Source of the DNA: Roseibium algicola
Lineage (GTDB): Bacteria; Pseudomonadota; Alphaproteobacteria; Rhizobiales; Stappiaceae
DNA: 64,000 nucleotides
Reading direction: 5' to 3'
Assembly: GCF_001999245.1 (NCBI RefSeq)
Contig: NZ_CP019630.1
Coordinates: 1-64,000 of the forward strand
Numbering within the stretch: the stretch's first letter is position 1; each line of letters opens with the position of its first letter. Below, piece after piece: positions 8,795 through 17,911 of this stretch. The position numbers and the translations under genes were made by a program. The notes under the pieces are model-generated. The model saw only the letters and a program-made list of their open reading frames with translations. It was not told the DNA's origin and ran no database searches.

Positions 8795-9373
8795 ATGACC
8801 ACCCGGTCAAGCGACACCAAGAAGCCATCGGATCACCTGTTCGGAGATCCGGAAGACCTGCTAATCGACCGTGCGGAGCGCGCGCGCAGGCAATGGCAAA
8901 GGGAAATACCCGAGATCGCGGAGCAGTTGTCGCCAATGGTTCTGCTTGGTCGATTGAACGAAGCATCTCAGGTTATGGGTCGCGACTATCTTGCCCCTGC
9001 CTACGCGGATATCGGACTGAAGACGGGTGAATTCGATGTTCTGGCGACCCTCGTGCGGTCCGGACCACCCTACAAGCTGACACCGACGGAATTGTACCGG
9101 ACCACGATGATGAGCTCGGGCGGCATGACGGCCCGGGTCGATAAACTGGAGAAAGCAGGTCTGGTTGAACGCTGCCCGCATCCAGATGACAGGCGGGCAC
9201 TCACCGTTTGCCTGACCCCAAAGGGACTGGACCTGATAAAGGGGCAAATGCCCGACTACATTGCAAAACAGCAGCAGGCGGTGAGCGGGTTAAGCGAAAA
9301 AGAACAACAGCAATTGTCGGACCTTCTGGAAAAGCTCATTCGCTCCGTCAACGATCCTCTTGGAAAGACCTGA
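8795..9373 (+). CDS. MarR family transcriptional regulator
   Basis: A 192-residue winged-helix protein. The recognition region includes LTPTELYRTTMMSSGGMTARVDKLEKAG and the wing follows at HPDDRRALTV, both classical for MarR. Flanking helices form the dimer interface. The start at 8795 has GGAG nine bases upstream; a TTG at 8738 would lengthen it without family support. It probably represses the divergent EamA transporter and itself until a small, perhaps aromatic, ligand binds. Confidence 0.9.
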   Translation: MTTRSSDTKKPSDHLFGDPEDLLIDRAERARRQWQREIPEIAEQLSPMVLLGRLNEASQVMGRDYLAPAYADIGLKTGEFDVLATLVRSGPPYKLTPTELYRTTMMSSGGMTARVDKLEKAGLVERCPHPDDRRALTVCLTPKGLDLIKGQMPDYIAKQQQAVSGLSEKEQQQLSDLLEKLIRSVNDPLGKT

Positions 9374-9523
9374 CTGGCGCATACGCTAGCCAGGCGCCTC
9401 TGGTCTGGAAACCACAAGCCACCCCGGCCTTGTCACTTACCGTCACTGTGATCGAAACCCGGATTGTATTCCTGTCCCAGATGACCAATTCTTGTCCGTA
9501 ACAACACACCGGGACCACACATC

Positions 9524-10288
9524 ATGCTCAAATGGGTTACGCGCATTCTCGCCATCATGCTCTTCGTCCTGCCGGCACAGGCACAGGAAGAGCTGCAGAT
9601 CCGGGATATTGAAAAAGGTACCGGCGAAGAAGCAAACGTCGGTGAAACGGTGGTGGTGCACTACACCGGCTGGCTGATGGACGGAACGAAGTTCGACTCC
9701 AGCGTCGACCGAGGAACGCCATTTTCGTTCACGCTGGGTGAGCGGCGCGTTATTCCCGGTTGGGAAAAAGGCGTCGAGGGCATGCAGGTCGGCGGCAAGC
9801 GCGAGCTGATCATTCCGCCGGACATGGCTTATGGGTCACAAGGCGCAGGCGGGATCATTCCGCCGGATGCAACATTGAAATTCGAAATCGAACTGCTTGA
9901 GGTCAAGGCGAAGAAATTCTCCGATATCGACAACGGCACCTTGAAGGCAAAGCTCGCCTCGGGCACCACGGTCATTGATATCCGGCGTCCTGACGAGTGG
10001 AAGCAAACCGGCGTCATTCCGGGAAGCCACCTGGTTACGTTCTTCAATGACAGTGGCCAGGTGAACCCTGCCTTCGGCAGCGAACTTCAGAAGTTGGTTT
10101 CCGGCCCCTCGGACGAAGTGGTGTTTATCTGCCAGACGGGGCAACGAAGCCAGGCTCTGTCAGAATATCTCGCCGGACAGGCCGGCTTCACCAACGTGGT
10201 CAACGTCGAAAAGGGAATTGCACACTGGATCGAAGATGGCGGCGAAGTCACTCAGGCAGCCTTGCCGGAGAATTGCTGGCTCTGCTGA
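9524..10288 (+). CDS. secreted FKBP-type peptidyl-prolyl isomerase fused to a rhodanese domain
   Basis: The 254-residue protein has a signal peptide of about 21 residues ending AQAQ. An FKBP domain (about 25-120) retains the pocket residues VVHYTG, KFDSS, VIPGW and AYG, so it should be an active prolyl isomerase. A rhodanese domain (about 122-245) has IDIRRPDEW and the active-site loop ICQTGQRS with Cys203. The chain ends CWLC, a CxxC pair. Export implies that folding and sulfur-transfer or redox functions act together in the periplasm. This coupling is an inference from the fusion; partners are not shown by neighbours. Confidence 0.88.
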   Translation: MLKWVTRILAIMLFVLPAQAQEELQIRDIEKGTGEEANVGETVVVHYTGWLMDGTKFDSSVDRGTPFSFTLGERRVIPGWEKGVEGMQVGGKRELIIPPDMAYGSQGAGGIIPPDATLKFEIELLEVKAKKFSDIDNGTLKAKLASGTTVIDIRRPDEWKQTGVIPGSHLVTFFNDSGQVNPAFGSELQKLVSGPSDEVVFICQTGQRSQALSEYLAGQAGFTNVVNVEKGIAHWIEDGGEVTQAALPENCWLC

Positions 10289-10355
10289 GTTCGGATCATC
10301 CGCCTTATTCCAGTTGATCTGCAAGAGCTCGTCAGACAAGGCCGCCACCGCTGGT

Positions 10356-11756
10356 TCAGTGATCCAGTGGCGGCATACGGTTCCAGGCATCGAGCGCGGC
10401 GATCTTGTAGGCCTCGGCCAGTGTCGGGTAATTGAAGGTGTTTTCGACGAAATACTCCAGCGTACCACGCAGATTGAGCACGGCCTGACCGATGTGAACC
10501 AGTTCGGTCGCGCCCTCGCCCACAATATGACATCCCAGAAGCCGGCGGGTCTTGAGCGAGAAAATCATCTTCAGCATGCCGGTATCGAGACCCATGATGT
10601 GGCCGCGTGAGGTTTCGCGGAAACGGGCAACGCCGCACTCGTAGGGAATGCCGCGTTCCTTGATCTCCTCCTCGGTCATGCCGACGGTCGAAATTTCCGG
10701 AACCGCATAGATGCCATAGGGAAAATACTCTGGCGGATCGTAGGCCTTTTCTCCCAAGGCCTGGCAGGCTGCGATGCGCCCCTGCTCCATGGATGTCGAG
10801 GCAAGGCTCGGAAAACCGATGACATCTCCAGCCGCATAGATATGCGGCACGTCGGTCTGGAAAGTCATCGGATCGACCTTCAGACGACCACGGTGGTCCA
10901 CTTCCAGGCCGCAGCTTTGCAGGTTCAGGTTCGGGGTCGCGCCCATGCGCCCTGCCGCGAACAGGATGACGTTGGACCGGACACTACGTCCGCCTTCCAG
11001 CGTGATTTCACATTCTGCGGGACCATGTTTTTCGATCTTCTGGACCTTTGCCCCGAAGCGCAGCGCAATTCCGCGGTCTCGGAGCTGATGCGTAAAATCG
11101 GCAACGAGCTCCTTGTCCAGGAAGTCGAGCATCGTTTCGCGCGGCTCGATCAGCGTCACGTGTACATCGAGCGCGGAAAATATCGAGGCATATTCGACAC
11201 CGATAACACCTGCGCCGATGACAGCGACCGACCGGGGCAATTCGCCAAGCTCGAGGATCTCGTCGCTGTCGAGAACATACTCGCCATCAAAGGGAACATA
11301 GTCGGGGCGGAAGGGCTTGGTGCCGACGGCGATGATGAACTTGTCCGAGGTGATGAAATGAACTTCCCCGGCATCGCCCTCCACTTCGATCTTGTGCGGC
11401 TCGATGAACCTTGCCTCGCCCCGGATCGTATCGACCTTGTTTCGGGCAAACTGGTGCTCCAGAACCTCGACCTCGTGATTGAGGGTGATGTGCAACCGCG
11501 CACGAAGGTCCGCAGCCGTCAGGTCTTCCTTCACCCGGTAGGAGCGACCGTAGAAGCCTCGTTCGCGCCATCCGGTCAGGTTGAGCACGGTCTCACGCAA
11601 AGTCTTGGAAGGAATGGTCCCGGTGTGCACCGAAACGCCGCCGACCCGCCGTCCGCGTTCCACCACCAGAACATTGTATCCGAATTTTGCCGCCTGAATC
11701 GCCGCCCGGCGCCCGGCCGGTCCGCTGCCGATCACAACCAGATCGTAGTGTTCCAT
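10356..11756 (-). CDS. sthA: soluble NAD(P)+ transhydrogenase (Si-specific)
   Basis: A 466-residue flavoprotein of the disulfide reductase family that moves hydride between NADPH and NAD+ in the cytoplasm. GSGPAGRRAA near residue 11 binds FAD; GAGVIGVEYA near 180 is the second Rossmann loop; FAAGRMGATPNL follows. The region that holds the redox disulfide in lipoamide dehydrogenase reads VSVHTGTIPSK here, with no cysteine pair, which is the hallmark of SthA. Length is normal. A GAGGGG site precedes the ATG. A GC hairpin (11792-11811) lies in its leader. Confidence 0.93.
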   Translation of the reverse strand: MEHYDLVVIGSGPAGRRAAIQAAKFGYNVLVVERGRRVGGVSVHTGTIPSKTLRETVLNLTGWRERGFYGRSYRVKEDLTAADLRARLHITLNHEVEVLEHQFARNKVDTIRGEARFIEPHKIEVEGDAGEVHFITSDKFIIAVGTKPFRPDYVPFDGEYVLDSDEILELGELPRSVAVIGAGVIGVEYASIFSALDVHVTLIEPRETMLDFLDKELVADFTHQLRDRGIALRFGAKVQKIEKHGPAECEITLEGGRSVRSNVILFAAGRMGATPNLNLQSCGLEVDHRGRLKVDPMTFQTDVPHIYAAGDVIGFPSLASTSMEQGRIAACQALGEKAYDPPEYFPYGIYAVPEISTVGMTEEEIKERGIPYECGVARFRETSRGHIMGLDTGMLKMIFSLKTRRLLGCHIVGEGATELVHIGQAVLNLRGTLEYFVENTFNYPTLAEAYKIAALDAWNRMPPLDH

Positions 11757-12133
11757 GTGCCCCTCACTGCCAGTTTTCTGTCAGCCGCTCGGCCTCCGTT
11801 CGTGCGGAGGCACCTTGTTGAAAATCGCTGCACTGCAAAAACAGCATCTTGGCGGAAGGGTCAAGAAGGCAAGCGGAAAATGAAGGTTTTCCGTGAGCTT
11901 TGGTGGAGAAGCCGGTCGTGACCAGAACTTGTATCCAGGTTGCAAGACAAACACGGTCCGTCGTCTATATACTCGCCATCGATGAGATTCTCGGTCTCTG
12001 CCGAGCCATTCCCCTCACATTTCATGCGACCTTTCAGGAAGCTGAAGTTCGAGAGCGAAACGTTAATATGAAGCACCTTCACGACAGCCAGACGTGAACG
12101 GGATTCCCAACACTGAAAGGGTCGACCACCTAA
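11757..12133. other. 377-base intergenic region between divergent sthA and a binding-protein gene
   Basis: No credible gene is seen. A hairpin with arms GCCTCCG (11792-11798) and CGGAGGC (11805-11811) lies about 36 bases upstream of the sthA start and would form in its 5' leader. The rest must hold the promoters of both flanking genes, but no strong consensus elements stand out. Confidence 0.5.
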
Positions 12134-13021
12134 ATGGGATCATCGCCTTCCCAGACGGCGTGCCGGGCAATGGCATTGCTTGAAAGTATTACAGTCAGGC
12201 TGCCGCATGCGTTGGTTCTATTCAGTGCGATGCTGCTTTCGCCGATCGATAGCGCGAAGGCGGAACAATCCGGCCAATGCCCGATGCATGAAGAGATCGT
12301 TCTTGCAGCGGAAGATGCCTTTTTTCCCTATTCAGGCCTTCATGAGGGAGAGCTACGCGGATTTGCAGTGGATCTAGTAACCGCCGCCTTGAGCGCAAAA
12401 CACTGCGACGTCACGCTCCACGTCATGCCGTACAATAGGTGCATACGTGAGGTCGCGCAGGGCAGACAGCTTGGCTGCTTCGACACCACCGGCTCGGACG
12501 AAAACAGGCGTAATTTCATTTTTCACCAGACACCGCTCTTTTTCGGAAAGATCCTGGTCTACAGCCATCCGGACAACACGGCGAAATTTCATCCCGATTT
12601 CCTGAAAGACAAGACCTTCTCCGTGGTCAGAGGGTACACCTACACCGACGCCTTTGATGCCGATGAGACGATCTCGAAGGTAGAGGTGGATTCCGATCTG
12701 CAGACACTTGCGCTGGTAGCGAAGAGGCGAACCGACTACGCCGTCGCCTACGAAAAGGTTGCCGACTTTCACATCAGCAACAGTCAGGATCTCATTTCCC
12801 CAGCCCCCAAGGCTGTCCACGAACTCGCAAGGTTCGGTCTCTTCGTGTCATTTTCCAAATTGACGCCCGAGCGCTCAAGCGCGGTAGCAGCCCTTCTCGA
12901 TGAGGGACTGCACGCCATACAGGAGAATGGGACTTATGATGATATCGATGCAGCCTGGGACGAATGGCTGAAGCACGGTCTGAAGGATGGGCGCCCCGCG
13001 CCGCACTGGAAAAGCCGGTAA
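12134..13021 (+). CDS. extracellular solute-binding protein, family 3-like (orphan)
   Basis: A 295-residue exported protein resembling the periplasmic amino-acid binding family. A hydrophobic segment (about residues 24-42) precedes the mature part; LRGFAVDLVTAAL and SDLQTLALVAKRRTDYAV are typical lobe segments. No permease or ATPase gene lies nearby, so it may serve a distant transporter or act as a sensor. An alternative start at 12170 (MALLES) would give a more usual signal peptide. The next feature downstream is the trp leader, which is unrelated. Confidence 0.75.
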   Translation: MGSSPSQTACRAMALLESITVRLPHALVLFSAMLLSPIDSAKAEQSGQCPMHEEIVLAAEDAFFPYSGLHEGELRGFAVDLVTAALSAKHCDVTLHVMPYNRCIREVAQGRQLGCFDTTGSDENRRNFIFHQTPLFFGKILVYSHPDNTAKFHPDFLKDKTFSVVRGYTYTDAFDADETISKVEVDSDLQTLALVAKRRTDYAVAYEKVADFHISNSQDLISPAPKAVHELARFGLFVSFSKLTPERSSAVAALLDEGLHAIQENGTYDDIDAAWDEWLKHGLKDGRPAPHWKSR

Positions 13022-13042
13022 AACGTCAGGTAGTCTTTTTTC

Positions 13043-13071
13043 ATTGCCATCCAGAAGCGTATAATCTATCC
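13043..13071 (+). promoter_or_regulatory. putative trp leader promoter
   Basis: ATTGCC (13043-13048), 17 bases and CTATCC (13066-13071) resemble the CTTGAC-N17-CTATAT promoter of related rhizobia. Transcription would begin close to the trpL ATG at 13080, giving an almost leaderless mRNA, as reported for the trp leader of Sinorhizobium meliloti. An overlapping TATAAT (13060-13065) is an alternative -10 element. Confidence 0.5.
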
Positions 13072-13079
13072 CTCTTGCC

Positions 13080-13127
13080 ATGAACATGAACCTGAAAGCA
13101 GCTTGGTGGTGGCGTCGCGCGAAATAG
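13080..13127 (+). CDS. trpL: trp operon leader peptide
   Basis: A 15-residue reading frame, MNMNLKAAWWWRRAK, with three consecutive TGG codons at 13104-13112 and a TAG stop. It is followed by mutually exclusive hairpins and then the anthranilate synthase gene. Ribosome stalling at the Trp codons when charged tRNA-Trp is scarce should favour the antiterminator. In S. meliloti the equivalent peptide and short leader RNA also act in trans; whether that holds here cannot be seen. Confidence 0.93.
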   Translation: MNMNLKAAWWWRRAK

Positions 13128-13214
13128 GCGGCCAGCGATCAGTCATGCTCTGAAGGGATCGAGTATCAAACCAAAGGCCGCCGCGGGACACCGCTGGCGG
13201 CCTTGGTTCTTTAT
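13127..13214 (+). terminator. trp attenuator: antiterminator and terminator hairpins
   Basis: Segment 2 has GGCGGCC at 13127-13133, segment 3 has GGCCGCC at 13176-13182 and segment 4 has GGCGGCC at 13196-13202. Segment 3 can pair with either 2 or 4. The 3:4 stem is AAGGCCGCC/GGCGGCCTT (13174-13204), a perfect nine-pair arm followed by GGTTCTTTAT, a modest U-rich tail. Segment 2 begins at the trpL stop codon, so a ribosome terminating there would cover it and let the terminator form. Confidence 0.92.
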
Positions 13215-13255
13215 AAGGCCGTCACAAAGGCAGCCACCAGAACGGGACCAGAGAC

Positions 13256-15442
13256 ATGCCGGTGCTGGCAGACCAGACCTATGAAACCGATTGCGGGATC
13301 ACCATCCTGCGCACATCGCGCCCTTCCGACTACGAAACCGGAACGTCGGAATGGATCGACCGGCTGGATGCCGAGATGGGGGCGGTCCTTTCTTCCTCCT
13401 ATGAATATCCCGGACGGTATACTCGCTGGGACATGGCGCTGGTGAACCCGCCCCTGGTGATGGAAGCAACGGACAGAAACGTCGAGATCCGTGCGCTGAA
13501 CGACCGCGGAGGCCTGCTGCTGCCGGCAATTGCCGAAGTGCTGAAAAAACATGACGATGTGGACACGTTCAATGCCGACACCGGCAAGATCCAGCTAACG
13601 GTCAAGCGGCCCGACCGGTTGTTCAACGAGGAAGAACGCTCACGCCAGCCGTCTACCTTTTCGATCATCCGTGCCCTGAAGGACATGTTCGCCTGTGGCG
13701 ATGACCAGCTCGGGCTCTACGGCGCCTTCGGCTATGACGTTGCCTTTCAGTTCGAACCCATCGAACAGAAGCTCGACCGGCCGGACGACCAGCGCGACGT
13801 CGTCCTGTTTCTGCCGGATGAGATCCTGATCGTCGATCACCACGGCAAACGCGCCTACGTGCTGGAATATGATTTTGTTGTCGGTGGTCGTACCACCAAG
13901 GGAATGGAGCGGACAGGAGCCAAGCAGCAGTATACGCCGGCGAACCGCGACCCTGGCCGCGGTGATCATGAACCCGGCGAATATGCAAAGCTTGTCGAGA
14001 AGGCCAAGGACTACTTCCGCAGGGGCGATCTGTTCGAGACTGTGCCCGGCCAGACCTTCTACGAGCCCTGCGCCAATCCACCTTCCGCCGTTTCGCGGCG
14101 CCTCGCCCAGATCAACCCTTCCCCCTATTCATTCTTCTTCAATCTCGGCAACCAGGAATATCTCGTCGGCGCTTCGCCGGAAATGTACGTGCGGGTCACC
14201 GGAGGTCGCCGGGTGGAAACCTGCCCGATTTCCGGAACGATCCGGCGCGGCAAGAACGCCATTGAAGACGAAGCCCAGATCCGCAAGCTGCTGAACTCTG
14301 CCAAGGATGAAGCGGAACTGACCATGTGTTCCGATGTCGACCGCAACGACAAGAGCCGCGTCTGCGTTCCCGGCTCCGTTCGGGTGATCGGGCGGCGGCA
14401 GATCGAGATGTACTCCCGCCTGATCCATACGGTGGACCACATAGAAGGCATCCTGCGTGAGGACATGGATGCGCTCGATGCTTTCCTCTCCCACACCTGG
14501 GCGGTGACCGTGACAGGCGCTCCCAAACGCTGGGCCATGCAGTTTATTGAAGACCATGAAAAGTCGCCACGCGCCTGGTATGGCGGCGCAATTGGTGCCG
14601 TGCTCTTCAATGGAGACATGAACACCGGCCTGACGTTGCGCACCGTGCGCATCAAGGATGGCACAGCCCAGATCCGTGCCGGCGCGACCCTGCTGTACGA
14701 CAGTGTTCCGGAAGACGAGGAAGCCGAAACCGAACTGAAGGCGGAAGCCATGCGGGCAGCCGTTCGCGAGGCCGGTCTTGCCGTCAATGCGCAGGAGAAG
14801 CGCGAGGACCGGAAACCCGGCAAAGGTATGAAGATCCTGCTGGTCGATCACGAAGACAGTTTCGTGCACACGCTTGCCAACTATTTCCGCCAGACCGGCG
14901 CAGATGTCGTTACCTATCGAACCCCGGTGGCAGACCACGTTTTTCACGACGTCAATCCGGATCTGGTGGTCCTGTCTCCCGGCCCAGGCAATCCCAAGGA
15001 CTTCGACTGTGCCGCCACCATCGGCCGGGCTCGCGCGCGCGCCTTGCCCATCTTCGGCGTCTGCCTAGGGCTGCAGGCGCTCTCCGAATACTTCGGGGCG
15101 GAACTGGGCCAGCTTGACGTACCGATGCACGGCAAACCTTCACCGATTTCCGTTTCCGGAAACTCGTTGCTGTTTGAAGGTCTCAACGCCCCGGTGGTCG
15201 TCGGCCGCTACCACTCGCTTTACGCCAAACGGGAAACGGTGCCGGCAGATATCCGCGTGACTGCGGAAACCGAAGACGGGATCGTGATGGCGATAGAACA
15301 CGAGAAAGAAGCGATCGCGGCGGTGCAATTCCATCCGGAGTCGATCATGTCTCTGGATCAGGATGCCGGCCACAAGATTATAGAAAACGTGGTTACACGC
15401 CTTGTTGCGTCAAAAGACCAACAGGTGGCAGCAGCTTCCTGA
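13256..15442 (+). CDS. trpE(G): anthranilate synthase, fused TrpE-TrpG
   Basis: A 728-residue fusion that makes anthranilate from chorismate and glutamine, the first step of tryptophan synthesis. The TrpE part (about 1-515) has the chorismate-site motifs [20 protein letters not shown] and [12 protein letters not shown]. The TrpG amidotransferase part begins [16 protein letters not shown] at about residue 524 and contains SPGPGNP, the nucleophile loop FGVCLGLQ and VQFHPES. One-chain TrpE(G) is typical of rhizobia and relatives. It is controlled by the upstream attenuator and followed by a terminator at 15492-15526. Confidence 0.97.
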   Translation: MPVLADQTYETDCGITILRTSRPSDYETGTSEWIDRLDAEMGAVLSSSYEYPGRYTRWDMALVNPPLVMEATDRNVEIRALNDRGGLLLPAIAEVLKKHDDVDTFNADTGKIQLTVKRPDRLFNEEERSRQPSTFSIIRALKDMFACGDDQLGLYGAFGYDVAFQFEPIEQKLDRPDDQRDVVLFLPDEILIVDHHGKRAYVLEYDFVVGGRTTKGMERTGAKQQYTPANRDPGRGDHEPGEYAKLVEKAKDYFRRGDLFETVPGQTFYEPCANPPSAVSRRLAQINPSPYSFFFNLGNQEYLVGASPEMYVRVTGGRRVETCPISGTIRRGKNAIEDEAQIRKLLNSAKDEAELTMCSDVDRNDKSRVCVPGSVRVIGRRQIEMYSRLIHTVDHIEGILREDMDALDAFLSHTWAVTVTGAPKRWAMQFIEDHEKSPRAWYGGAIGAVLFNGDMNTGLTLRTVRIKDGTAQIRAGATLLYDSVPEDEEAETELKAEAMRAAVREAGLAVNAQEKREDRKPGKGMKILLVDHEDSFVHTLANYFRQTGADVVTYRTPVADHVFHDVNPDLVVLSPGPGNPKDFDCAATIGRARARALPIFGVCLGLQALSEYFGAELGQLDVPMHGKPSPISVSGNSLLFEGLNAPVVVGRYHSLYAKRETVPADIRVTAETEDGIVMAIEHEKEAIAAVQFHPESIMSLDQDAGHKIIENVVTRLVASKDQQVAAAS

Positions 15443-15491
15443 TTTGCGAGCGCCAGGGCAATGTCAGCCCTCTCCATACGTTGAAATCCCG

Positions 15492-15526
15492 AACGGCGCC
15501 GTTGATGGCGCCGTTTCACTTTTTCC
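15492..15526 (+). terminator. intrinsic terminator of trpE(G)
   Basis: AACGGCGCC (15492-15500), a six-base loop and GGCGCCGTT (15507-15515) form a perfect nine-pair stem, followed by TCACTTTTTCC. It lies 50 bases after the trpE(G) stop. The sequence from here to 15748 holds no gene; a GGAAC box at 15639-15643 with CATT 17 bases later is noted under findings. Confidence 0.85.
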
Positions 15527-15748
15527 ATTCAACGTCTTGTTTCTCAATACCGTTTACCCACGCGCGCGAAAGGTCCCGGCCCATTTCGTTCCTGAAACTT
15601 GGTGTTCCACATCTGAAAATTTCGTGACTGAAAAATCAGGAACGATACCGGGTGTCATTGCATTTTCTCCCCGACCGCCTCAACGGCACGGACCTCAAGT
15701 CAGGTCTCAGTCAGTTGCAGGTGTCTCACGAAGCAAAGGAGAAAACCA

Positions 15749-16087
15749 ATGCTTACCCTCAAGAAGACAATCGTTCCGCTCATGAGCGCATTCATCGCCT
15801 CCACGGCAATGGTCAGCTTCGCACAGGCGGAAGACCCTTGCGGCAGCGACGGAAGCGGCGACAAGCCAATCGTTGCATGTCCTGAAGCAAACGCAGCAGC
15901 TGCGGCTGACGCACCGGTTGATGCCCCCAAGGCAATGGTGGGCGATCTTGACGGCGACGAACCGTTGACCGCCGAACAGCAGGTTGAAGGCCGTGTTGAA
16001 AACCACGCTTCAACCAAAATGGACCTGGACGGCAATCAGGCAACCAACCAGCCGCTCATGGACAAGACCGACGGCAACGATTCCTAA
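15749..16087 (+). CDS. small secreted acidic protein of unknown function
   Basis: The 112-residue product starts with a clear signal peptide (cleavage near AQA-EDP, residue 27). The mature part is short, acidic and alanine-rich, with two cysteines (DPCGSD and VACPEA) that could form a disulfide. Short Asp/Gly segments such as GDLDGDE and MDLDGNQ recall calcium-binding loops, but none is a full EF hand. AGGAG precedes the ATG, and a strong terminator follows. I do not recognise the family. It is likely periplasmic or extracellular. Confidence 0.75.
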   Translation: MLTLKKTIVPLMSAFIASTAMVSFAQAEDPCGSDGSGDKPIVACPEANAAAAADAPVDAPKAMVGDLDGDEPLTAEQQVEGRVENHASTKMDLDGNQATNQPLMDKTDGNDS

Positions 16088-16107
16088 TTGAGCCGTCGAA
16101 AAACAGT

Positions 16108-16137
16108 CGCGCCGAACCGGCGCGGCTTTTTTTCTTT
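16108..16137 (+). terminator. intrinsic terminator
   Basis: CGCGCCG (16108-16114), loop AAC and CGGCGCG (16118-16124) are followed by GCTTTTTTTCTTTC. It ends the single-gene unit of the small secreted protein. Confidence 0.9.
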
Positions 16138-16224
16138 CAACTCCCGGCACCCTCGTGATTTTTGTCACGATTTTTCCCGCAACCTGAGGTAAAGCTGACG
16201 CAGTTTTTTTGAAGGAGATTGTCC

Positions 16225-16749
16225 TTGCATATTCTGCTTGCAGCTCTTGGCATTTTAGCCGCTGGCGCTTTTTGGATCTATCGAGTTCGCAGGGTCGCCG
16301 ACAACACCAGGGTGGTGCTTGATGCTGCTCAAGACATCAAGGCAGCCGCACGGCGTTTCGGTTTCAGGACACGAGCAAACCAGCACCCGGCGGAAGGTGT
16401 CGATGACCCTCGTGTTTCGGCTGCAGCTCTGCTGGTCCTCGTCGCCGATACCGATGGCGGCATTTCCAGAGCCGAACAGGATATGATCCTGGAACAGCTT
16501 CAGTCGGTGTTTGCAATGCCTGCCGGTGAAGTGGAGGAACTGTTCCAGTTTGCCAAATGGCTCGCCAATCAGAGCAGCAATCCGGACGACATGATCCGGC
16601 GCCTCATCAAACGTACGGTAAATCTTGGCGGCCGCGACACTCTGCCAGATTTGATCCGCATGGTCAGTGCGGTGGGAAAGGCCGACACCGGAACCCTTAC
16701 AGACGACACCCAACAAGTGATCGAGCGTCTCAAACAACTGAATGCCTGA
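16225..16749 (+). CDS. TerB-like (tellurite-resistance-type) domain protein with N-terminal membrane helix
   Basis: About 174 residues. An N-terminal hydrophobic segment (LLAALGILAAGAFWIY) anchors the protein, and the rest is a helical TerB/DjlA-type domain: VSAAALLVLVADTDGGISRAEQDMI, with its conserved acidic residues, followed by further helices. TerB-like domains bind metal, but the role here is unknown. I use the TTG at 16225 because GAAGGAGA lies just upstream at a proper distance; the TTG at 16219 touches the ribosome site. No tellurite-resistance genes are nearby. Confidence 0.78.
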   Translation: MHILLAALGILAAGAFWIYRVRRVADNTRVVLDAAQDIKAAARRFGFRTRANQHPAEGVDDPRVSAAALLVLVADTDGGISRAEQDMILEQLQSVFAMPAGEVEELFQFAKWLANQSSNPDDMIRRLIKRTVNLGGRDTLPDLIRMVSAVGKADTGTLTDDTQQVIERLKQLNA

Positions 16750-16966
16750 GATCTAATTTTACGTCACGTAACTTTAGTATCGAAAGATAAGTTCTGCATC
16801 TTCGTTTCGCATGTTTCAGCATGATTTGAAGACTGCTTTGCCAAAAGAAAGTTGATTAACAGATTACAACAGAGTTCTATGGATATACGCAGTCTGATTT
16901 ATTCAGCCTTCACTGTTGAAAAGTATAAATACCAAATCCTGTCAAAACAGGTTTCAGGGAGACATG

Positions 16967-17902
16967 ATGGCCGTAAGCGTACCAGAGGCAAGGACACGCA
17001 GGGTTCGGTCGTGGGGTGACGCATGCCGCTGCCTCGTGGTGGCAGCCATTGTGATGTTTCCATTTTATGGTCAACCTTCCGCAGCCGAAGATGGCGCGTC
17101 GTTGAAGAACCACATCCTCGGTCTTGGAACCTGCCCTCCCTGGAACCCGCAATCGGTCGAAATCTGCCGTTACAGCGTGGACAAGGTGATGTCCTCACTG
17201 GCCCCGAGGCTCGACGCCGGGCCCGACCGACAACACTTGCTTGTCAACGAGGGCGCCAGTGCTGCGGCACTCAAACTCAAGGCAACCGAACTCGCCAACA
17301 AGCTCGGACCTGAAGACCGGCTGGTGATCTATGCCAACTTGCCACTTGGTGTTGTCGAGCAAACCGGCACCGCTGACCAAACCAACTATGCACTGGAACT
17401 CTGGGCCAGCGCCAAGCCCGAGACAACGCTTCAGGCGATCAGCGACGGAACCTGGATGTCTGCTTCTGCGTTTGCGGCACTGATCCACGCCATTCCTGCT
17501 GGTGAAGTCATTTTGATACTCGACACCAACAATCCTCAGGCGTTCGACCTTGGCCTTCTTGAACATCATGCGGTCGATAACAAGAACAGGCCGGAAGCGT
17601 TGGTCATTTCCTCTGGTCCAGGCCAGTCAGCCAATTATTCCGCAGACCGCACGATATCGCTGTTCGGAAAGCATCTCGCTGTCGCGTTGCACGCTGGCGA
17701 AGGCACCCTGCAAGACATCGTGACGACGGCTGTCAACGGCACCCGGCAGGCGGCCATTCCCATCTGCGCGGAACTCAAGGAAAAGCGCGGCGAGACAACC
17801 GAACCGCAGCCCGACTGCACCCAGGTGCCGGAAATACACGATCCCGATGCCCTGCTGAACAGGACCGTGCTTCTGCCACTGTCGGAATCCAACGTGAACT
17901 GA
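16967..17902 (+). CDS. secreted protein with a degenerate caspase-like (peptidase C14) fold
   Basis: A 311-residue exported protein with a hydrophobic segment near residues 23-33. Its layout resembles bacterial caspases: LLVNEGASAAAL (about 91-102), a strand LVIYANLPLG (119-128) where caspases have the His-containing SGHG turn, and VILILDTNNPQAF (181-193) where they have the nucleophile DACxSG. Both catalytic residues are absent. The match is by eye and moderate. AGGGAG precedes two adjacent ATGs; I use the second. It converges with the Amt-GGDEF-EAL gene, ending ten bases from that gene's stop. Confidence 0.6.
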   Translation: MAVSVPEARTRRVRSWGDACRCLVVAAIVMFPFYGQPSAAEDGASLKNHILGLGTCPPWNPQSVEICRYSVDKVMSSLAPRLDAGPDRQHLLVNEGASAAALKLKATELANKLGPEDRLVIYANLPLGVVEQTGTADQTNYALELWASAKPETTLQAISDGTWMSASAFAALIHAIPAGEVILILDTNNPQAFDLGLLEHHAVDNKNRPEALVISSGPGQSANYSADRTISLFGKHLAVALHAGEGTLQDIVTTAVNGTRQAAIPICAELKEKRGETTEPQPDCTQVPEIHDPDALLNRTVLLPLSESNVN

Positions 17903-17911
17903 AGCAGGCGT

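Noticed and set aside
10842..11921. 359-codon open frame opposite sthA
   Set aside because: Antisense of a full-length transhydrogenase gene; no recognisable domain or good ribosome site.
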